Part shown: positions 1 to 9,300 of the stretch, piece after piece
Numbering within the stretch: position 1 is the first letter of the stretch
How the letters are laid out: each line of letters begins with the position of its first letter
Notes under the pieces: generated by a model
Database searches by the model: none
Seen by the model: the letters and a program-made list of their open reading frames with translations, nothing else
What the model was told of the DNA's origin: nothing
Made by a program: the position numbers and the translations under genes
Assembly: GCA_021413965.1 (NCBI GenBank)
Contig: JAIOPI010000015.1
Location: 62,001 to 126,000 of the forward strand
Length of the DNA: 64,000 bases
Direction: 5' to 3'
Source of the DNA: Lentisphaerota bacterium
GTDB taxonomy: Bacteria > Verrucomicrobiota > Kiritimatiellia > UBA8416 > JAIOPI01

Positions 1-69
1 AAAAAGGATGTGAATTTTCTGTAAAGGCCCGTGACGCCCCCCTTGTCACCCATCACCGCACATGCGACA

Positions 70-312
70 ATGCCGGCGATGCATTCCTGCCTCCACGCCG
101 TTGGCCATGCGTCGCGCGCCGCCACCTGCCGGGCGACGTTCCACGCGCTGCTGCTCGCCCTTCTCCCCCTCCTCTCTGGCTGCGAACTCGCCTTTGACTC
201 CAACTCCGGCGGTGGAACGCATGTGTCGGTCTCCGACACCACCACGGTGCAGTTCGCCTCCTCCGCCGAAACGTCCGGCTCGCGCGTTCGCTTCTCAACG
301 ACCGGCCTCTGA
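70..312 (+). CDS. Putative small lipoprotein
   Basis: The frame has a short N-region, a hydrophobic run (LLLALLPLLSGC) ending in a lipobox-like LSGC, then a short Ser/Thr/Gly-rich polar tail that ends at a TGA. This fits a small secreted lipoprotein anchored at the cysteine. Starts are possible at a GTG at 31 (with AAAGG just upstream), ATG 70 or ATG 79; the ATG starts give a more normal N-region length. No conserved domain is visible and I do not recognise it. It lies 54 bp before another lipoprotein gene on the same strand, so the two may be co-transcribed. It could also be a chance frame in GC-rich DNA. Confidence 0.4.
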   Translation: MPAMHSCLHAVGHASRAATCRATFHALLLALLPLLSGCELAFDSNSGGGTHVSVSDTTTVQFASSAETSGSRVRFSTTGL

Positions 313-366
313 GTCCCGACCTCGCCAGCCACTCCTCCCTGGCGGTTCGGGCAAAGGCGTGCCGCT

Positions 367-1281
367 ATGCGTATGTGGTCTTGCGTCAGTATACGGGCAC
401 CGGCGCTGGCCTTGCTTTTATCCCTCGCCGGCGGTTGCGCCACGCCGTGGCGTCCGCATGGCGTCGCACTGGATGGCGAGCGCGTCCGATTGGCCGTGCT
501 CCCCGCTCAATGTAGCGTCCCCATCAGCAAACTCGCGGACATCCAGACCGTCACAAACGACGTCACGGCTTCGAAGTCGGAAACGAGCGAGCAAATCACG
601 CGCAGCATCCAAGTCGCCTGTGACCACGTGACCACCTCCATTCGCGCTGGGCTGACCAATACCTACTTCTTCGCGGTGGTCCCACCGCAGGAGGTCGCCG
701 ACGCCATCGCCACCCTCGCCCCAACCCAATCCGTCATCCGCCTGCAGACCAGCCAGGCCATCGCACTTGGCCGGACCTTGCACGCGCCCTGCCTCCTAAC
801 CACGGAGATCGCAGGCTACGGACGAATCAAGCGCTCCTGGATGTACTTGCTGGTTGGCAGCGCCGCCGTCGAAGGGATCGCACAAGGGGTCGCGGCAGCC
901 CTGGTCGTCGACAGCGTCTGGGTCGGCGTCGGTCTCGCCGCCGAAGAGTTTCTGCAGGAGGCCGTCACCTGGGGCGGAGGGGTCTGGCTCTTTGACCGGA
1001 TCTACACCCCCGTCATCCTCGAGTCCCGGCTGTGGAGCGCGGCCGACGGCACGGTGCTCTGGAAGGCGACCACCTTCGTTTCCATTGACCGCAAGGCTCT
1101 CAAGCAACTCCCCAGGGAGGAGCGCGCGCGCAAGGAGGTCAGGCTCCGCGTGACGGCGGACCGGGCGGTGCGCGACATGCTGCACGACTTGAACAAACAG
1201 GCCTTCAAGAACGTCCGGGACCTCCGCCAGCCCTCGCCTGACGTGATGGCAACCTTGCCGGAGTTGACGCCGTCGCCCTGA
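367..1281 (+). CDS. Putative exported lipoprotein, function unknown
   Basis: The 304-residue product starts with a charged N-region and a hydrophobic core ending in LAGGC (Cys24), a lipobox, so the mature protein is probably membrane-anchored in the envelope. Residues about 35-150 (VRLAVLPAQ..., ITRSIQVACDHVTTSIRAGL..., RTLHAPCLLTTEIAGYG) resemble the general pattern of CsgG/LpoB-type lipoproteins that assemble at the outer membrane, but the match is only by eye. Residues about 158-200 form a long hydrophobic, glycine-rich stretch that could insert in a membrane. A later block (SRLWSAADGTVLWKAT) again looks CsgG-like. It lies 18 bp upstream of the DUF523 gene. The function is not assigned. 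Confidence 0.7.
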   Translation: MRMWSCVSIRAPALALLLSLAGGCATPWRPHGVALDGERVRLAVLPAQCSVPISKLADIQTVTNDVTASKSETSEQITRSIQVACDHVTTSIRAGLTNTYFFAVVPPQEVADAIATLAPTQSVIRLQTSQAIALGRTLHAPCLLTTEIAGYGRIKRSWMYLLVGSAAVEGIAQGVAAALVVDSVWVGVGLAAEEFLQEAVTWGGGVWLFDRIYTPVILESRLWSAADGTVLWKATTFVSIDRKALKQLPREERARKEVRLRVTADRAVRDMLHDLNKQAFKNVRDLRQPSPDVMATLPELTPSP

Positions 1282-1299
1282 CGGCCTACCCTCGGTCAC

Positions 1300-2289
1300 A
1301 TGGCCACCCGCATAGCACCCGCGGTTCCTGCACCCGCCACGCCCGCCCCCATCCGCCTCGGAATCAGCACCTGCCTGCTCGGCGTGCGCGTGCGCTTCGA
1401 TGGCGGACACAAGCGCGACCCCTACATTACCGAACTGCTCGGCCAGTACTTCGAGTGGGTTCCCGTCTGCCCGGAGGTCGAAGTCGGCATGAGCACCCCG
1501 CGCGAGAGCCTGCGCCTGGTGGGGACTGCCGCCGCGCCACGCCTGCTGACCGTGCGCACGAAAGTCGACTGGACGGCGCGCATGGAACACTATGCCCGCG
1601 AGCGGGCCGCCGCCATCAAGGCCGAGAACCTCGACGGCTATATCCTGAAAAGCAAGTCACCCAGTTGCGGGATGGAGCGCGTCAAGGTCTACACCGAAGA
1701 TGGCATGCCCAACCACGCCGGCGTCGGCCTCTACGCGCGGGAACTCATGCGTCAGTGCCCCGCCCTCCCCATCGAAGAAGAAGGCCGGCTCAACGACGCC
1801 GCCCTGCGCGAGAACTTCATCGTGCGCGTCTTTACGCACGCGCGCTGGCGTCAGCTGCGCGCGCAACGCTTCTCCGCCGCGCGACTGGTCGACTTCCAGG
1901 CACGGCACAAGTTGCTCCTCATGGCCCACAGCGAAACCCACATGCGCCAGTTGGGACGTCTGGTGGCCACCGCCGGCCACCACCCGGCCGCCGGGGTCCT
2001 GGCGGCCTACGAGACCGGTCTCTTCGAAGCCCTGCGCACCCCCGCCACACGCAAGCGCCACACCAACGCCCTGCACCACGCCGCCGGCTATTTCCGCGAC
2101 GGCATCCCCGACGCCGCCCGTCAGGAACTCGCGGACGTGATTGACCGCTACCGCCGGGGACTGCTCCCGCTCATCGTCCCCGTCACGCTCATCCGACACC
2201 ACCTGCTCCTCTGCCCGCAGCCCTACCTCAGCAATCAAATCTACTTCGATCCTCACCCCCAGGAACTCATGCTCCTGAATCACGTCTGA
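1300..2289 (+). CDS. DUF523-DUF1722 fusion protein (YbgA/TudS-like)
   Basis: The 329-residue protein has an N-terminal DUF523 domain (about residues 18-160) with the family cysteines in STCLLG, CPEV and SPSCG, and a C-terminal DUF1722 domain (about 190-325, from FTHARW through the conserved PYLSNQIYFDPHP end). DUF523 proteins include the TudS thiouracil desulfidases, which bind an iron-sulfur cluster through three cysteines; all three are present here. By that analogy it may act in thio-nucleobase or related sulfur chemistry, but the fused DUF1722 has no established role. The ATG at 1300 has no clear ribosome-binding site, and the gene follows the lipoprotein gene by 18 bp, suggesting read-through. 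Confidence 0.85.
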   Translation: MATRIAPAVPAPATPAPIRLGISTCLLGVRVRFDGGHKRDPYITELLGQYFEWVPVCPEVEVGMSTPRESLRLVGTAAAPRLLTVRTKVDWTARMEHYARERAAAIKAENLDGYILKSKSPSCGMERVKVYTEDGMPNHAGVGLYARELMRQCPALPIEEEGRLNDAALRENFIVRVFTHARWRQLRAQRFSAARLVDFQARHKLLLMAHSETHMRQLGRLVATAGHHPAAGVLAAYETGLFEALRTPATRKRHTNALHHAAGYFRDGIPDAARQELADVIDRYRRGLLPLIVPVTLIRHHLLLCPQPYLSNQIYFDPHPQELMLLNHV

Positions 2290-2309
2290 GGCGCCCCTCC
2301 TCTTCGATA

Positions 2310-2338
2310 TTGACGTTGCGCCCCTTTGCCCCTAAATG
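2310..2338 (+). promoter_or_regulatory. Candidate sigma-70-type promoter for the YidE-type transporter
   Basis: TTGACG (2310-2315) is followed after exactly 17 bp by TAAATG (2333-2338) in the gap before the transporter gene. The leader would be about 55 nt and carries a strong ribosome-binding site (AAGGAG) just before the ATG at 2401. Confidence 0.5.
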
Positions 2339-2400
2339 GAACGCGGCTTACGGGCCGGAAGACCGCCCGCCCGCCCTGGTTCCACCTCTAAGGAGCATCC

Positions 2401-4068
2401 ATGCAGTGGCTGACTGACCTGGTTCACGGATCGTCCATCGCCCAAGCCATGATGGTGCTGTGCCTGGTGGCCTCGATCGGCCTCTTCCTCGGCCATCTCA
2501 AAGTTCGCGGCATCGGCCTCGGCATCGCCGGCGTCCTCTTCTCCGGCCTGGCCTTCGCCCACTTCGGCGTGGCCATCAACAATGAAGTCATGGAGTTCGC
2601 CCGTGAATTCGGTTTGATCCTGTTTGTCTACACCATTGGCATGCAGGTCGGGCCGGGCTTCTTCGGCTCGCTCCGGCGCCAGGGCGCCCCGCTGAACGCA
2701 CTCGCCGCCGCCATCGTCTTCATCGGCGCCGGCATCACGCTCCTCATCCACCACTATGCGCATGTGCCCATGGCCGCCGCCGTCGGCATCCTGACCGGCG
2801 CCACGACGAACACGCCGAGCCTCGGGGCCGCCCAGCAGGCGCTCAAATCCCTCCCGACCTTCACCGAGGACCTCGCCCGCCTGCCCGGCCTCGGCTATGC
2901 CGTCACCTATCCCTTCGGCATCATCGGCATCATCCTCGCCATGCTCATCATTCGCTTCGTCTTTCGTATCCGCGTCCATCAGGAAGAAGAATCCTTCCAA
3001 CGCCTCCATGCCCGCCACCACGCCCCCCTCGCCGCGCAAAACCTCCGCGTGACCAATCCCAACCTCCGCGGCCTGCGCCTCGATAGCATTCCCGGGCTCC
3101 GCGACTCCGGCGTCGTCATCTCCCGCGTCGAGCACGATGGCACCGTCCGTGTCGGCCTCGACGATACCTTGCTCCAGCCGGGCGACACCGTCCTCGCGGT
3201 CGGCCCTCCGGCCGGCATCGAACAGCTGCGCATCGTCATGGGTGAACTGAGCCCCCTCGATCTTCGCGCGCTGTCCGGCCGTGTCCAGGTGAGGCGCTTC
3301 GTCGTCACGAACAAGCATGCGGTGGGCAAGTCGATCGAGGACCTGGACCTCGAAGAAATCTACGGCGTCCGCTTCACTCGCGTCAGCCGCGCCGACGTCG
3401 ATCTGCCCAACCCAGGCGGCATCCGCCTGCAGGCCGGTGACAGCGTCACGGCCGTCGGTGAAGAGGACGCCCTCGCCAAAGTGGAGAAGACGCTGGGCAA
3501 TTCGCTCAAGGATCTGAATGAGCCCAACGTGATCCCGGTCTTTGTCGGCATCGCCCTGGGCATCGTCGTCGGCAGCATCCCGCTGGTGTTCCCCGGCATC
3601 CCGGCGCCGCTGAAGCTGGGCCTCGCGGGCGGGCCGCTCGTCGTCGCCATTCTCCTGAGCTACATCGGCCGCGTCGGCCCCCTCGTGTGGCACATGCAGC
3701 CCCACACGAACTTCCTCCTTCGCGAACTCGGGATCGTACTGTTCCTCGCGTGCGTCGGCCTGAAGGCGGGCGGCCAGTTCGTCCACACCTTGCTGGCCGG
3801 GGACGGGCTGTGGTGGATGGCCGCCGGCGCCGTCATCACCCTCGTGCCCTTGCTCGTGGTGGGCCTCATCGGCCGCATCGTCCTGCGAACGAATTACCTG
3901 ACCTTGTGCGGCGTGTTGGCCGGCAGCATGACCGATCCCCCGGCGCTAGCCTTTGCCAACTCCGTGACCACGTCCGAGGCGCCCGCCGTGTCCTACGCCA
4001 CCGTCTATCCCCTCACGATGTTGCTCCGCGTCGTCTGCGCGCAGATTCTCGTCCTCACCTGCAGCTGA
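2401..4068 (+). CDS. YidE/AspT-family putative transporter
   Basis: The 555-residue polytopic membrane protein has the layout of the aspartate:alanine exchanger (AAE) family: a five- to six-helix N-terminal half (residues about 10-190, with the family stretch FGLILFVYTIGMQVGPGFF), two cytoplasmic TrkA-C/RCK_C-type domains (about 216-285 and 296-370, each ending LQPGDTVLAVG or LQAGDSVTAVG), and a second membrane half (about 380-555) that repeats the first (LGIVLFLACVGLKAGGQF). The length is normal. Substrates of YidE-type members are mostly unknown; AspT exchanges aspartate and alanine. The ATG has AAGGAG seven bases upstream. The potassium channel gene ends only 14 bp downstream on the other strand. 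Confidence 0.88.
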   Translation: MQWLTDLVHGSSIAQAMMVLCLVASIGLFLGHLKVRGIGLGIAGVLFSGLAFAHFGVAINNEVMEFAREFGLILFVYTIGMQVGPGFFGSLRRQGAPLNALAAAIVFIGAGITLLIHHYAHVPMAAAVGILTGATTNTPSLGAAQQALKSLPTFTEDLARLPGLGYAVTYPFGIIGIILAMLIIRFVFRIRVHQEEESFQRLHARHHAPLAAQNLRVTNPNLRGLRLDSIPGLRDSGVVISRVEHDGTVRVGLDDTLLQPGDTVLAVGPPAGIEQLRIVMGELSPLDLRALSGRVQVRRFVVTNKHAVGKSIEDLDLEEIYGVRFTRVSRADVDLPNPGGIRLQAGDSVTAVGEEDALAKVEKTLGNSLKDLNEPNVIPVFVGIALGIVVGSIPLVFPGIPAPLKLGLAGGPLVVAILLSYIGRVGPLVWHMQPHTNFLLRELGIVLFLACVGLKAGGQFVHTLLAGDGLWWMAAGAVITLVPLLVVGLIGRIVLRTNYLTLCGVLAGSMTDPPALAFANSVTTSEAPAVSYATVYPLTMLLRVVCAQILVLTCS

Positions 4069-4082
4069 CGTGCAGCGGCCTG

Positions 4083-4778
4083 TCAGGGCCGCGCACCGGC
4101 ATCCCCCGCGCTCGCATGCACGACGTGCAGCGAGATCAGCCGCGAAATCAGGACGGCCAGGTAGAGCTGGCCCATCACGGCCTCCAGCATGGCGTAAGAG
4201 CGCGCGACGCCCACCGCCGGCACCAGGTCGCCGTACCCCACCGTCGTCAGCGTGGTCAGGCTGAAGTAGATCATGGTGGGCAAGACCTGGTGCCCCGCGA
4301 TGGGCACGCCCATGCTGAGGAACGAACCCGGATGCACCGATTCGATCAAGGCATAGACGAACGCCCACAACAGGCCGAGCAGCACGTAGGCGGCCACCGC
4401 CCCGTAAATGCGATCCGCCGTAACGGGACCGCCCTTGAGCACATCGCGCAAAATGCCGTAGATGACCGTGGAGAAAAACACCAGGTGGGCGCCATAGCCC
4501 ACCAAAGCCGCGGCCGTATTCTCAGTCGCCCGGTGAAGGATGCGCGCCCCCGTCGCCAGCACGGCCAGCATGACCAGCAGCACGAGACCGCGATGCAGCC
4601 GCGCGCGCGTATTCAAGGCCCCAAGCAGAATACCGGCCAGTGCCACTTCGAACACATACGCCTGAAGGGCTGGCGCCGCCAGCCAGGGCGTGACGGCCAT
4701 GAGCAGAAACAACGCAACCAGCAGCGCCTGGTAGCGCCCGGTCAACCAGTCGCGAAAACGCTGACTCACGACGTCCAT
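4083..4778 (-). CDS. Potassium channel, voltage-gated-like pore protein
   Basis: The 231-residue protein has several predicted transmembrane helices and near residue 180 a clear K+ selectivity filter, TTLTTVGYGDL, followed by the last helix (Ion_trans_2 type pore). The N-terminal part (WLAAPALQAYVFEVALAGILLG, LHRGLVLLVMLAVLATGARIL, and others) supplies extra helices, so it looks like a six-helix channel without an obvious arginine-rich S4 or a cytoplasmic RCK domain. I chose ATG 4778; an in-frame start at 4847 would add 23 polar residues without membrane signals. It converges with the transporter gene and may help set K+ flux or membrane potential. Confidence 0.85.
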   Translation of the reverse strand: MDVVSQRFRDWLTGRYQALLVALFLLMAVTPWLAAPALQAYVFEVALAGILLGALNTRARLHRGLVLLVMLAVLATGARILHRATENTAAALVGYGAHLVFFSTVIYGILRDVLKGGPVTADRIYGAVAAYVLLGLLWAFVYALIESVHPGSFLSMGVPIAGHQVLPTMIYFSLTTLTTVGYGDLVPAVGVARSYAMLEAVMGQLYLAVLISRLISLHVVHASAGDAGARP

Positions 4779-4866
4779 ACCAGTCTCGGCTCCCTCGGCG
4801 CCGGAGCCCGCCTGGCAATCCGATCCGCCGTCATTCCGGATACACATTCACGCGCCAGGTTACACG

Positions 4867-4902
4867 AAAAAAAGCCCCGGGGCGTTCGCACGCTCCCGGG
4901 GC
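4867..4902 (-). terminator. Rho-independent terminator after fdhA
   Basis: Read on the minus strand, an 8-bp GC stem (GCCCCGGG / CCCGGGGC) with a 13-nt loop is followed directly by seven T residues. It begins 28 bp past the fdhA stop codon, so it should end the fdhA transcript and shield the channel gene downstream on the same strand. Confidence 0.9.
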
Positions 4903-4929
4903 CCATGCCCGATAACCAGCAGCCTGTCC

Positions 4930-6129
4930 TCAGGCCGCCTTCCGGCGCGCGATCCCGTGCGGGTCGAGCACAAACTTGCGCGCCGCGCCCTTGTCGAAGT
5001 CCTTGTACCCCTTCGGCGCGTCAGCCAATCCGATCACCGTCACGTTGACCGCTTTCGCGATCTGGATCTTGTCGTACAGAATCGCCTGCATCAGCCCGCG
5101 GTGATACTTCATCACCGGACACTGACCCGTGCAGAACGTGTGCGACTTGGCCCAGCCCAGGCCGATGCGAATGCCCAGCATGCCGATCTTCGCATTGGCA
5201 TCCACGCCTCCCGGATCACCCGTCACGTACAGCCCGGGGATGCCCAGGCCACCGCCAGCCCGCGTCACTTCCATCAACGCGTTCAATACCGTGGCCGGCC
5301 GCTCCACGACGGCATCCTTGCCGTGGCCGCGCGCCTCGAAGCCCACGCAGTCAACTGCACAGTCCACTTCCGGCACGCCCACGATCTGCGCAATCTGCTC
5401 CGACAGCGTGGCGGATTTCTTCAGATCCACCGTCTCGCAACCGAAACTGCGCGCCTGCTTCAGCCGCTCCGGAATCATGTCGCCCACGATCACGCAGGCC
5501 GCCCCCAGCAAGTGGCAGGATGCCGCGCACGCCAGGCCCACAGGCCCCGCACCCGCAACGTAGACCGTCGAACCCGTCGTCACGCCCGCCGTCACCGCCC
5601 CGTGATAGCCCGTGGGGAAGATGTCCGACAGCAGCGTCAGATCCTTGATCTTCGCCAGCGCCTGGTCGCGGTCCGGGAACTTCAGCAAGTTCCAGTCCGC
5701 GTACGGCACCATGACGTACTCCGCCTGACCGCCCACCCAGCCGCCCATGTCCACGTAACCATAGGCCGCCCCGGGACGCGCCGGATTCACGTTCAGGCAG
5801 ATCCCCGTCTTGCCTTCCTTGCAGTTGCGGCAACGGCCGCAGGCAATGTTGAAAGGAACCGAGACAATGTCGCCAACCTTGATGTACTCCACGTCCCGGC
5901 CCGCTTCAATCACCTCACCTGTGATCTCGTGGCCCAGTATCAGCCCCTCCGGGGCCGTCGTCCGGCCACGAACCATGTGCTGATCACTGCCGCAGATGTT
6001 GGTCGCCACGATCTTCAGGATGACGCCGTGCTCGCACTTCCGCTTGCCCAGCGCCAGCTTGGGAAAGTCGATCGACTGAACCTCGACGACTCCCGGTTTG
6101 ATGTACGCTACCCCTCGATTCGACGCCAT
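4930..6129 (-). CDS. fdhA: Glutathione-independent formaldehyde dehydrogenase
   Basis: The 399-residue zinc-dependent medium-chain dehydrogenase matches the Pseudomonas putida PFDH type residue for residue at the metal sites: catalytic zinc ligands Cys46, His67 and Asp169 (ICGSD, GHEITGEV, LLSDI) and structural zinc ligands Cys97, Cys100, Cys103 and Cys111. A Rossmann NAD site (VYVAGAGPVGLA, about residues 190-201) follows. Members oxidise formaldehyde to formate with NAD+ and no added glutathione, or dismutate aldehydes. The start is supported by AAGGAG upstream of the ATG. It is a single-gene unit, divergent from the SBBP/FGE gene by about 250 bp and closed by a strong terminator. Confidence 0.93.
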   Translation of the reverse strand: MASNRGVAYIKPGVVEVQSIDFPKLALGKRKCEHGVILKIVATNICGSDQHMVRGRTTAPEGLILGHEITGEVIEAGRDVEYIKVGDIVSVPFNIACGRCRNCKEGKTGICLNVNPARPGAAYGYVDMGGWVGGQAEYVMVPYADWNLLKFPDRDQALAKIKDLTLLSDIFPTGYHGAVTAGVTTGSTVYVAGAGPVGLACAASCHLLGAACVIVGDMIPERLKQARSFGCETVDLKKSATLSEQIAQIVGVPEVDCAVDCVGFEARGHGKDAVVERPATVLNALMEVTRAGGGLGIPGLYVTGDPGGVDANAKIGMLGIRIGLGWAKSHTFCTGQCPVMKYHRGLMQAILYDKIQIAKAVNVTVIGLADAPKGYKDFDKGAARKFVLDPHGIARRKAA

Positions 6130-6307
6130 AGTCTATCTCCTTGTATTGGCGGACCTACCTCGGCGGGAATTCAAGCACGAACCGACGATTAGTCAAGTCC
6201 GCGTTGTCGGATTCTGGCCGCTGCCGCGCCGCCTCAGGCCCGCTTTCGCCCCGCGGCCCGTCGCTCAAAATCAAGGAAATGAACCGCGCCCGACCCGGGC
6301 TTAACGT

Positions 6308-6336
6308 TTGACCATGCCGCCACCCTTTAGTATCGT
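6308..6336 (+). promoter_or_regulatory. Candidate promoter for the SBBP/FGE surface protein
   Basis: TTGACC (6308-6313), a 17-bp spacer and TATCGT (6331-6336) lie about 45 bp before the ATG at 6381. It would give a short leader. The region is shared with the divergent fdhA gene. Confidence 0.4.
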
Positions 6337-6380
6337 CTCCCTTCAGCAGAGCAGCGCGGTGACCGTGCGTTTCCTGATAG

Positions 6381-9300
6381 ATGAAGACCGACCGCATATA
6401 CCCCATTCTCGTTGTTGTCCTCATCCTCCTCCTGATGGGCAGCGGGGTTCTCGCCTATATCTTCTTCCAAATGCTGACGGCGCCCCAGAATGAACCTGGG
6501 GCGGAAGGCGTGCCCGCCGAACAGGCCGGCGCGTCCGGATTGCCGGGCGGCAGCCAGGCGGGCGGCAGCTGGCGCGGCGGTGCCGCCACTTACACCGCCC
6601 CCGGCACCGACGGCGGGTCGGGAAAATGGGCGCCTCGGACCCCCGGTTCCCAGCCAGTCGGCGTTGGACCCAATCTCGCCGGGACATACCCCGACGAACG
6701 CGGCGGCGCCTGGGGCCCCGCCTTCATGGGCATGCCTCTTACCTTTGACGAGAACTGCGACGACTATGGCGGCGAATACAGCCTGCTGGCGAGCGGAGCC
6801 GACCTCGACATCATCCTCGCACCGGGCAACGTCTGCCTCACCATCCAGCGCCCCGAAGTCTACGTCCAGCAGAACCAGACCAACCAGTACCACGTCGGAG
6901 ACATCACCTACGACGCCTGCAAACTGGACCAGTCGCTCAACATGTGCTTCACGCTTGGAAACATCACCCCCGACGCCCGCGGACGCGCCTGGCATCCCCT
7001 CTATGCGCCCACTCCGGTGCATGACCGCGCCGCCACGACCGTGCTCGAGGAATGGCACGCCCCCTTCGCCGATGATCGCGACATCACCGAAACGTCGCAG
7101 CGCGACCGACAGACCGACGTCATCGCCGATGCGCCAGACCCCCCTCCCGAATCCACCATCGAACGCAATTCCTTCTATCTCGGCAACAACCCCGCCGAAT
7201 GGTTCAGCGACTTGCCTGCCGCCGCCCGCAGCACCTACCTGGACATCCGCCCCGGCGTGGACCTGAGCTGCTATGCCGACCAGAACCGCCTGGAATATGT
7301 CTTCGTCTTCTGGCCTGGCGTCGATCCCCAGGACATCGAATTCACCTATGATTCCGCCCACAACATCTCGCAAACCGCGCACGGCAATCTGGCCATTGAA
7401 TACGATTGCGCAACCCTCATTCAGCACCAGCCGCTGGCCTATAAGTGGCTGAACGGCGCACCCGTCGAAACGCCCGTCAATTACTCGATCCACGGCAAAA
7501 CCGTGAGCCTCGACTTCATGGACGCCAGCGCGCCGACAGCGGCCGCAGCCGGAGCGCCCACCGCCAACAGCCCCATCCTGCGCCCCATCGTCGACTACCT
7601 CAGCTACCTCGGCGGCGAAGGTGACGACCGCGGCTATGCCGTCGCCGTCGACCATGTCGGCTATGTCTATGTCGCCGGCACCTCGACCTCCCCGGATTTT
7701 TCCACCGGCAAGACGCCCAAGGATAAGCGCGCCGACAACACCGATGTCTTCGTCACCAAAATCCGCATCAGCGACCGCCAAGTGATGTATACCACCTTCC
7801 TCGGCGGACGCCACGACGAGCGGGCTTTCGACATCGCCGCCGACGCCGAAGGCAATGCCTACGTCTGCGGCGAAACCCTGTCGCCAGACTTCGCCACCGT
7901 CACGCCCCCGCCCGGCGGTGTCCTCGGCCGCGGCTGGGATGCCTTTGTCGTCAAACTCGACCCGCAGGGCGCTATCGGAAACTACGCCTTCCGCCTCGGC
8001 GGCCGTGCCGATGACCGCGCCTTCGGCATCGCCGTGGATGCGGCCACCAACCTCTATGTCGGCGGCGTCACCTATTCGCCCGACTTCCCGACCACCCCCG
8101 GAAGCTTCGGCGCCGGCGAACCCCCGGCCGGCGAAAGCGCCGACACCTTCATCGCCAAAATCTCCGGCAACGGGCGTGACCTTCTCTATAGCGCCCGCTT
8201 CGGCGGCAGCGGCGACGACTTTGGCTATGCACTCGCCGTGGATCGCGATGGTTCCGCCATCGTCGCCGGTGAAACCTTCTCCACCGATCTGCCCCTCGAA
8301 ACCCCTGTACAGATGAAGACCGGCGGCGGCAAATCCGACGGCTTTGTCGCCCGCCTCGCTCCCGACGGCAAGCACCTTGGCTTCGCCACTTACCTCGGCG
8401 GCAAGGGCGACGATCGCATCCTCGGACTCGACGTCGATCTCGCGCGCTCCGTCTACGTCACAGGCGAAACCGCATCCGATAATTTTCCCACCCAAAACGC
8501 CCTGCAGCCCCAGTTTGCCGGCGGACAGTGGGACGCGTTCCTCACCCGCCTCGCCCCCGCCGGCAATGCGATCCTCTTCTCCACCTACCTCGGCGGCAGC
8601 GGCGATGACCGCGGCTTTGCCGTCGCCGCAGAGGCCTCTGGCGAACCGCACGTTGGCGGCACCACCTCGTCCACGAACTTGCCCGTCGTCCGCCCCCTGC
8701 AGAAGAATTTCGGCGGCGGCAAGTGGGACGCCTTCATCGCCGGCTTCGGCGAAGGCGGACAGGATGTCCATTACCTGACCTACCTCGGCGGCACGAATGA
8801 TGACCAGATTGCGCAAATGGCCATGGAAGCCGGACATCTCCTGCACTTTGCTGGCTCAACCCAGTCCGGCGATCTGCCCGTCGTCGAGCCCTTTCAGTCA
8901 GCCCATCGCGGCGGCGGCAACGATGTCCTTCTCGGGCGGTTCCTGAGCGGCCCGCCACAAAGCCCGCCCATGCGCCTCGTGCCCGCCGGTGGCATGCCGA
9001 ACGGTCCCTTCTACGATTACCTGATGTCGGCCTTCGAAATCACCAACGAGGAATTCGCGCGCTTCCTGAATGATGCCCAGGCGAATCCCGATGGCCCGCG
9101 CGGCACGAACATGTTCTTCGACGCCTACGGCAGCGTGTGGATGAACCCGGACATGATCCCCGAGCGCGACGAGTTGTTCACCCTGGCCGACGGCCGCCTC
9201 GTCTACGAACCCGCGTATCCCATCGGCGCACGCTACAACGTGACACCCCGCGCGTCTCGCGAGGGCGGATCTTACGCCCGCCATCCAGTCTCCGGTGTGT

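Noticed and set aside
2332..3786. 484-residue minus-strand frame opposite the transporter
   Set aside because: Asp/Glu/Ala/Gly-rich antisense frame; the transporter helices on the plus strand are clear.
7053..7075. TGGCACG followed by a C-rich stretch as a sigma-54 promoter
   Set aside because: The -12 element does not match TTGC and it lies inside coding DNA with no gene start after it.
6327..8846. 839-residue minus-strand frame inside the SBBP region
   Set aside because: Gly/Ala/Val repeats arise from the antisense of the SBBP repeats; no start signal or domain.
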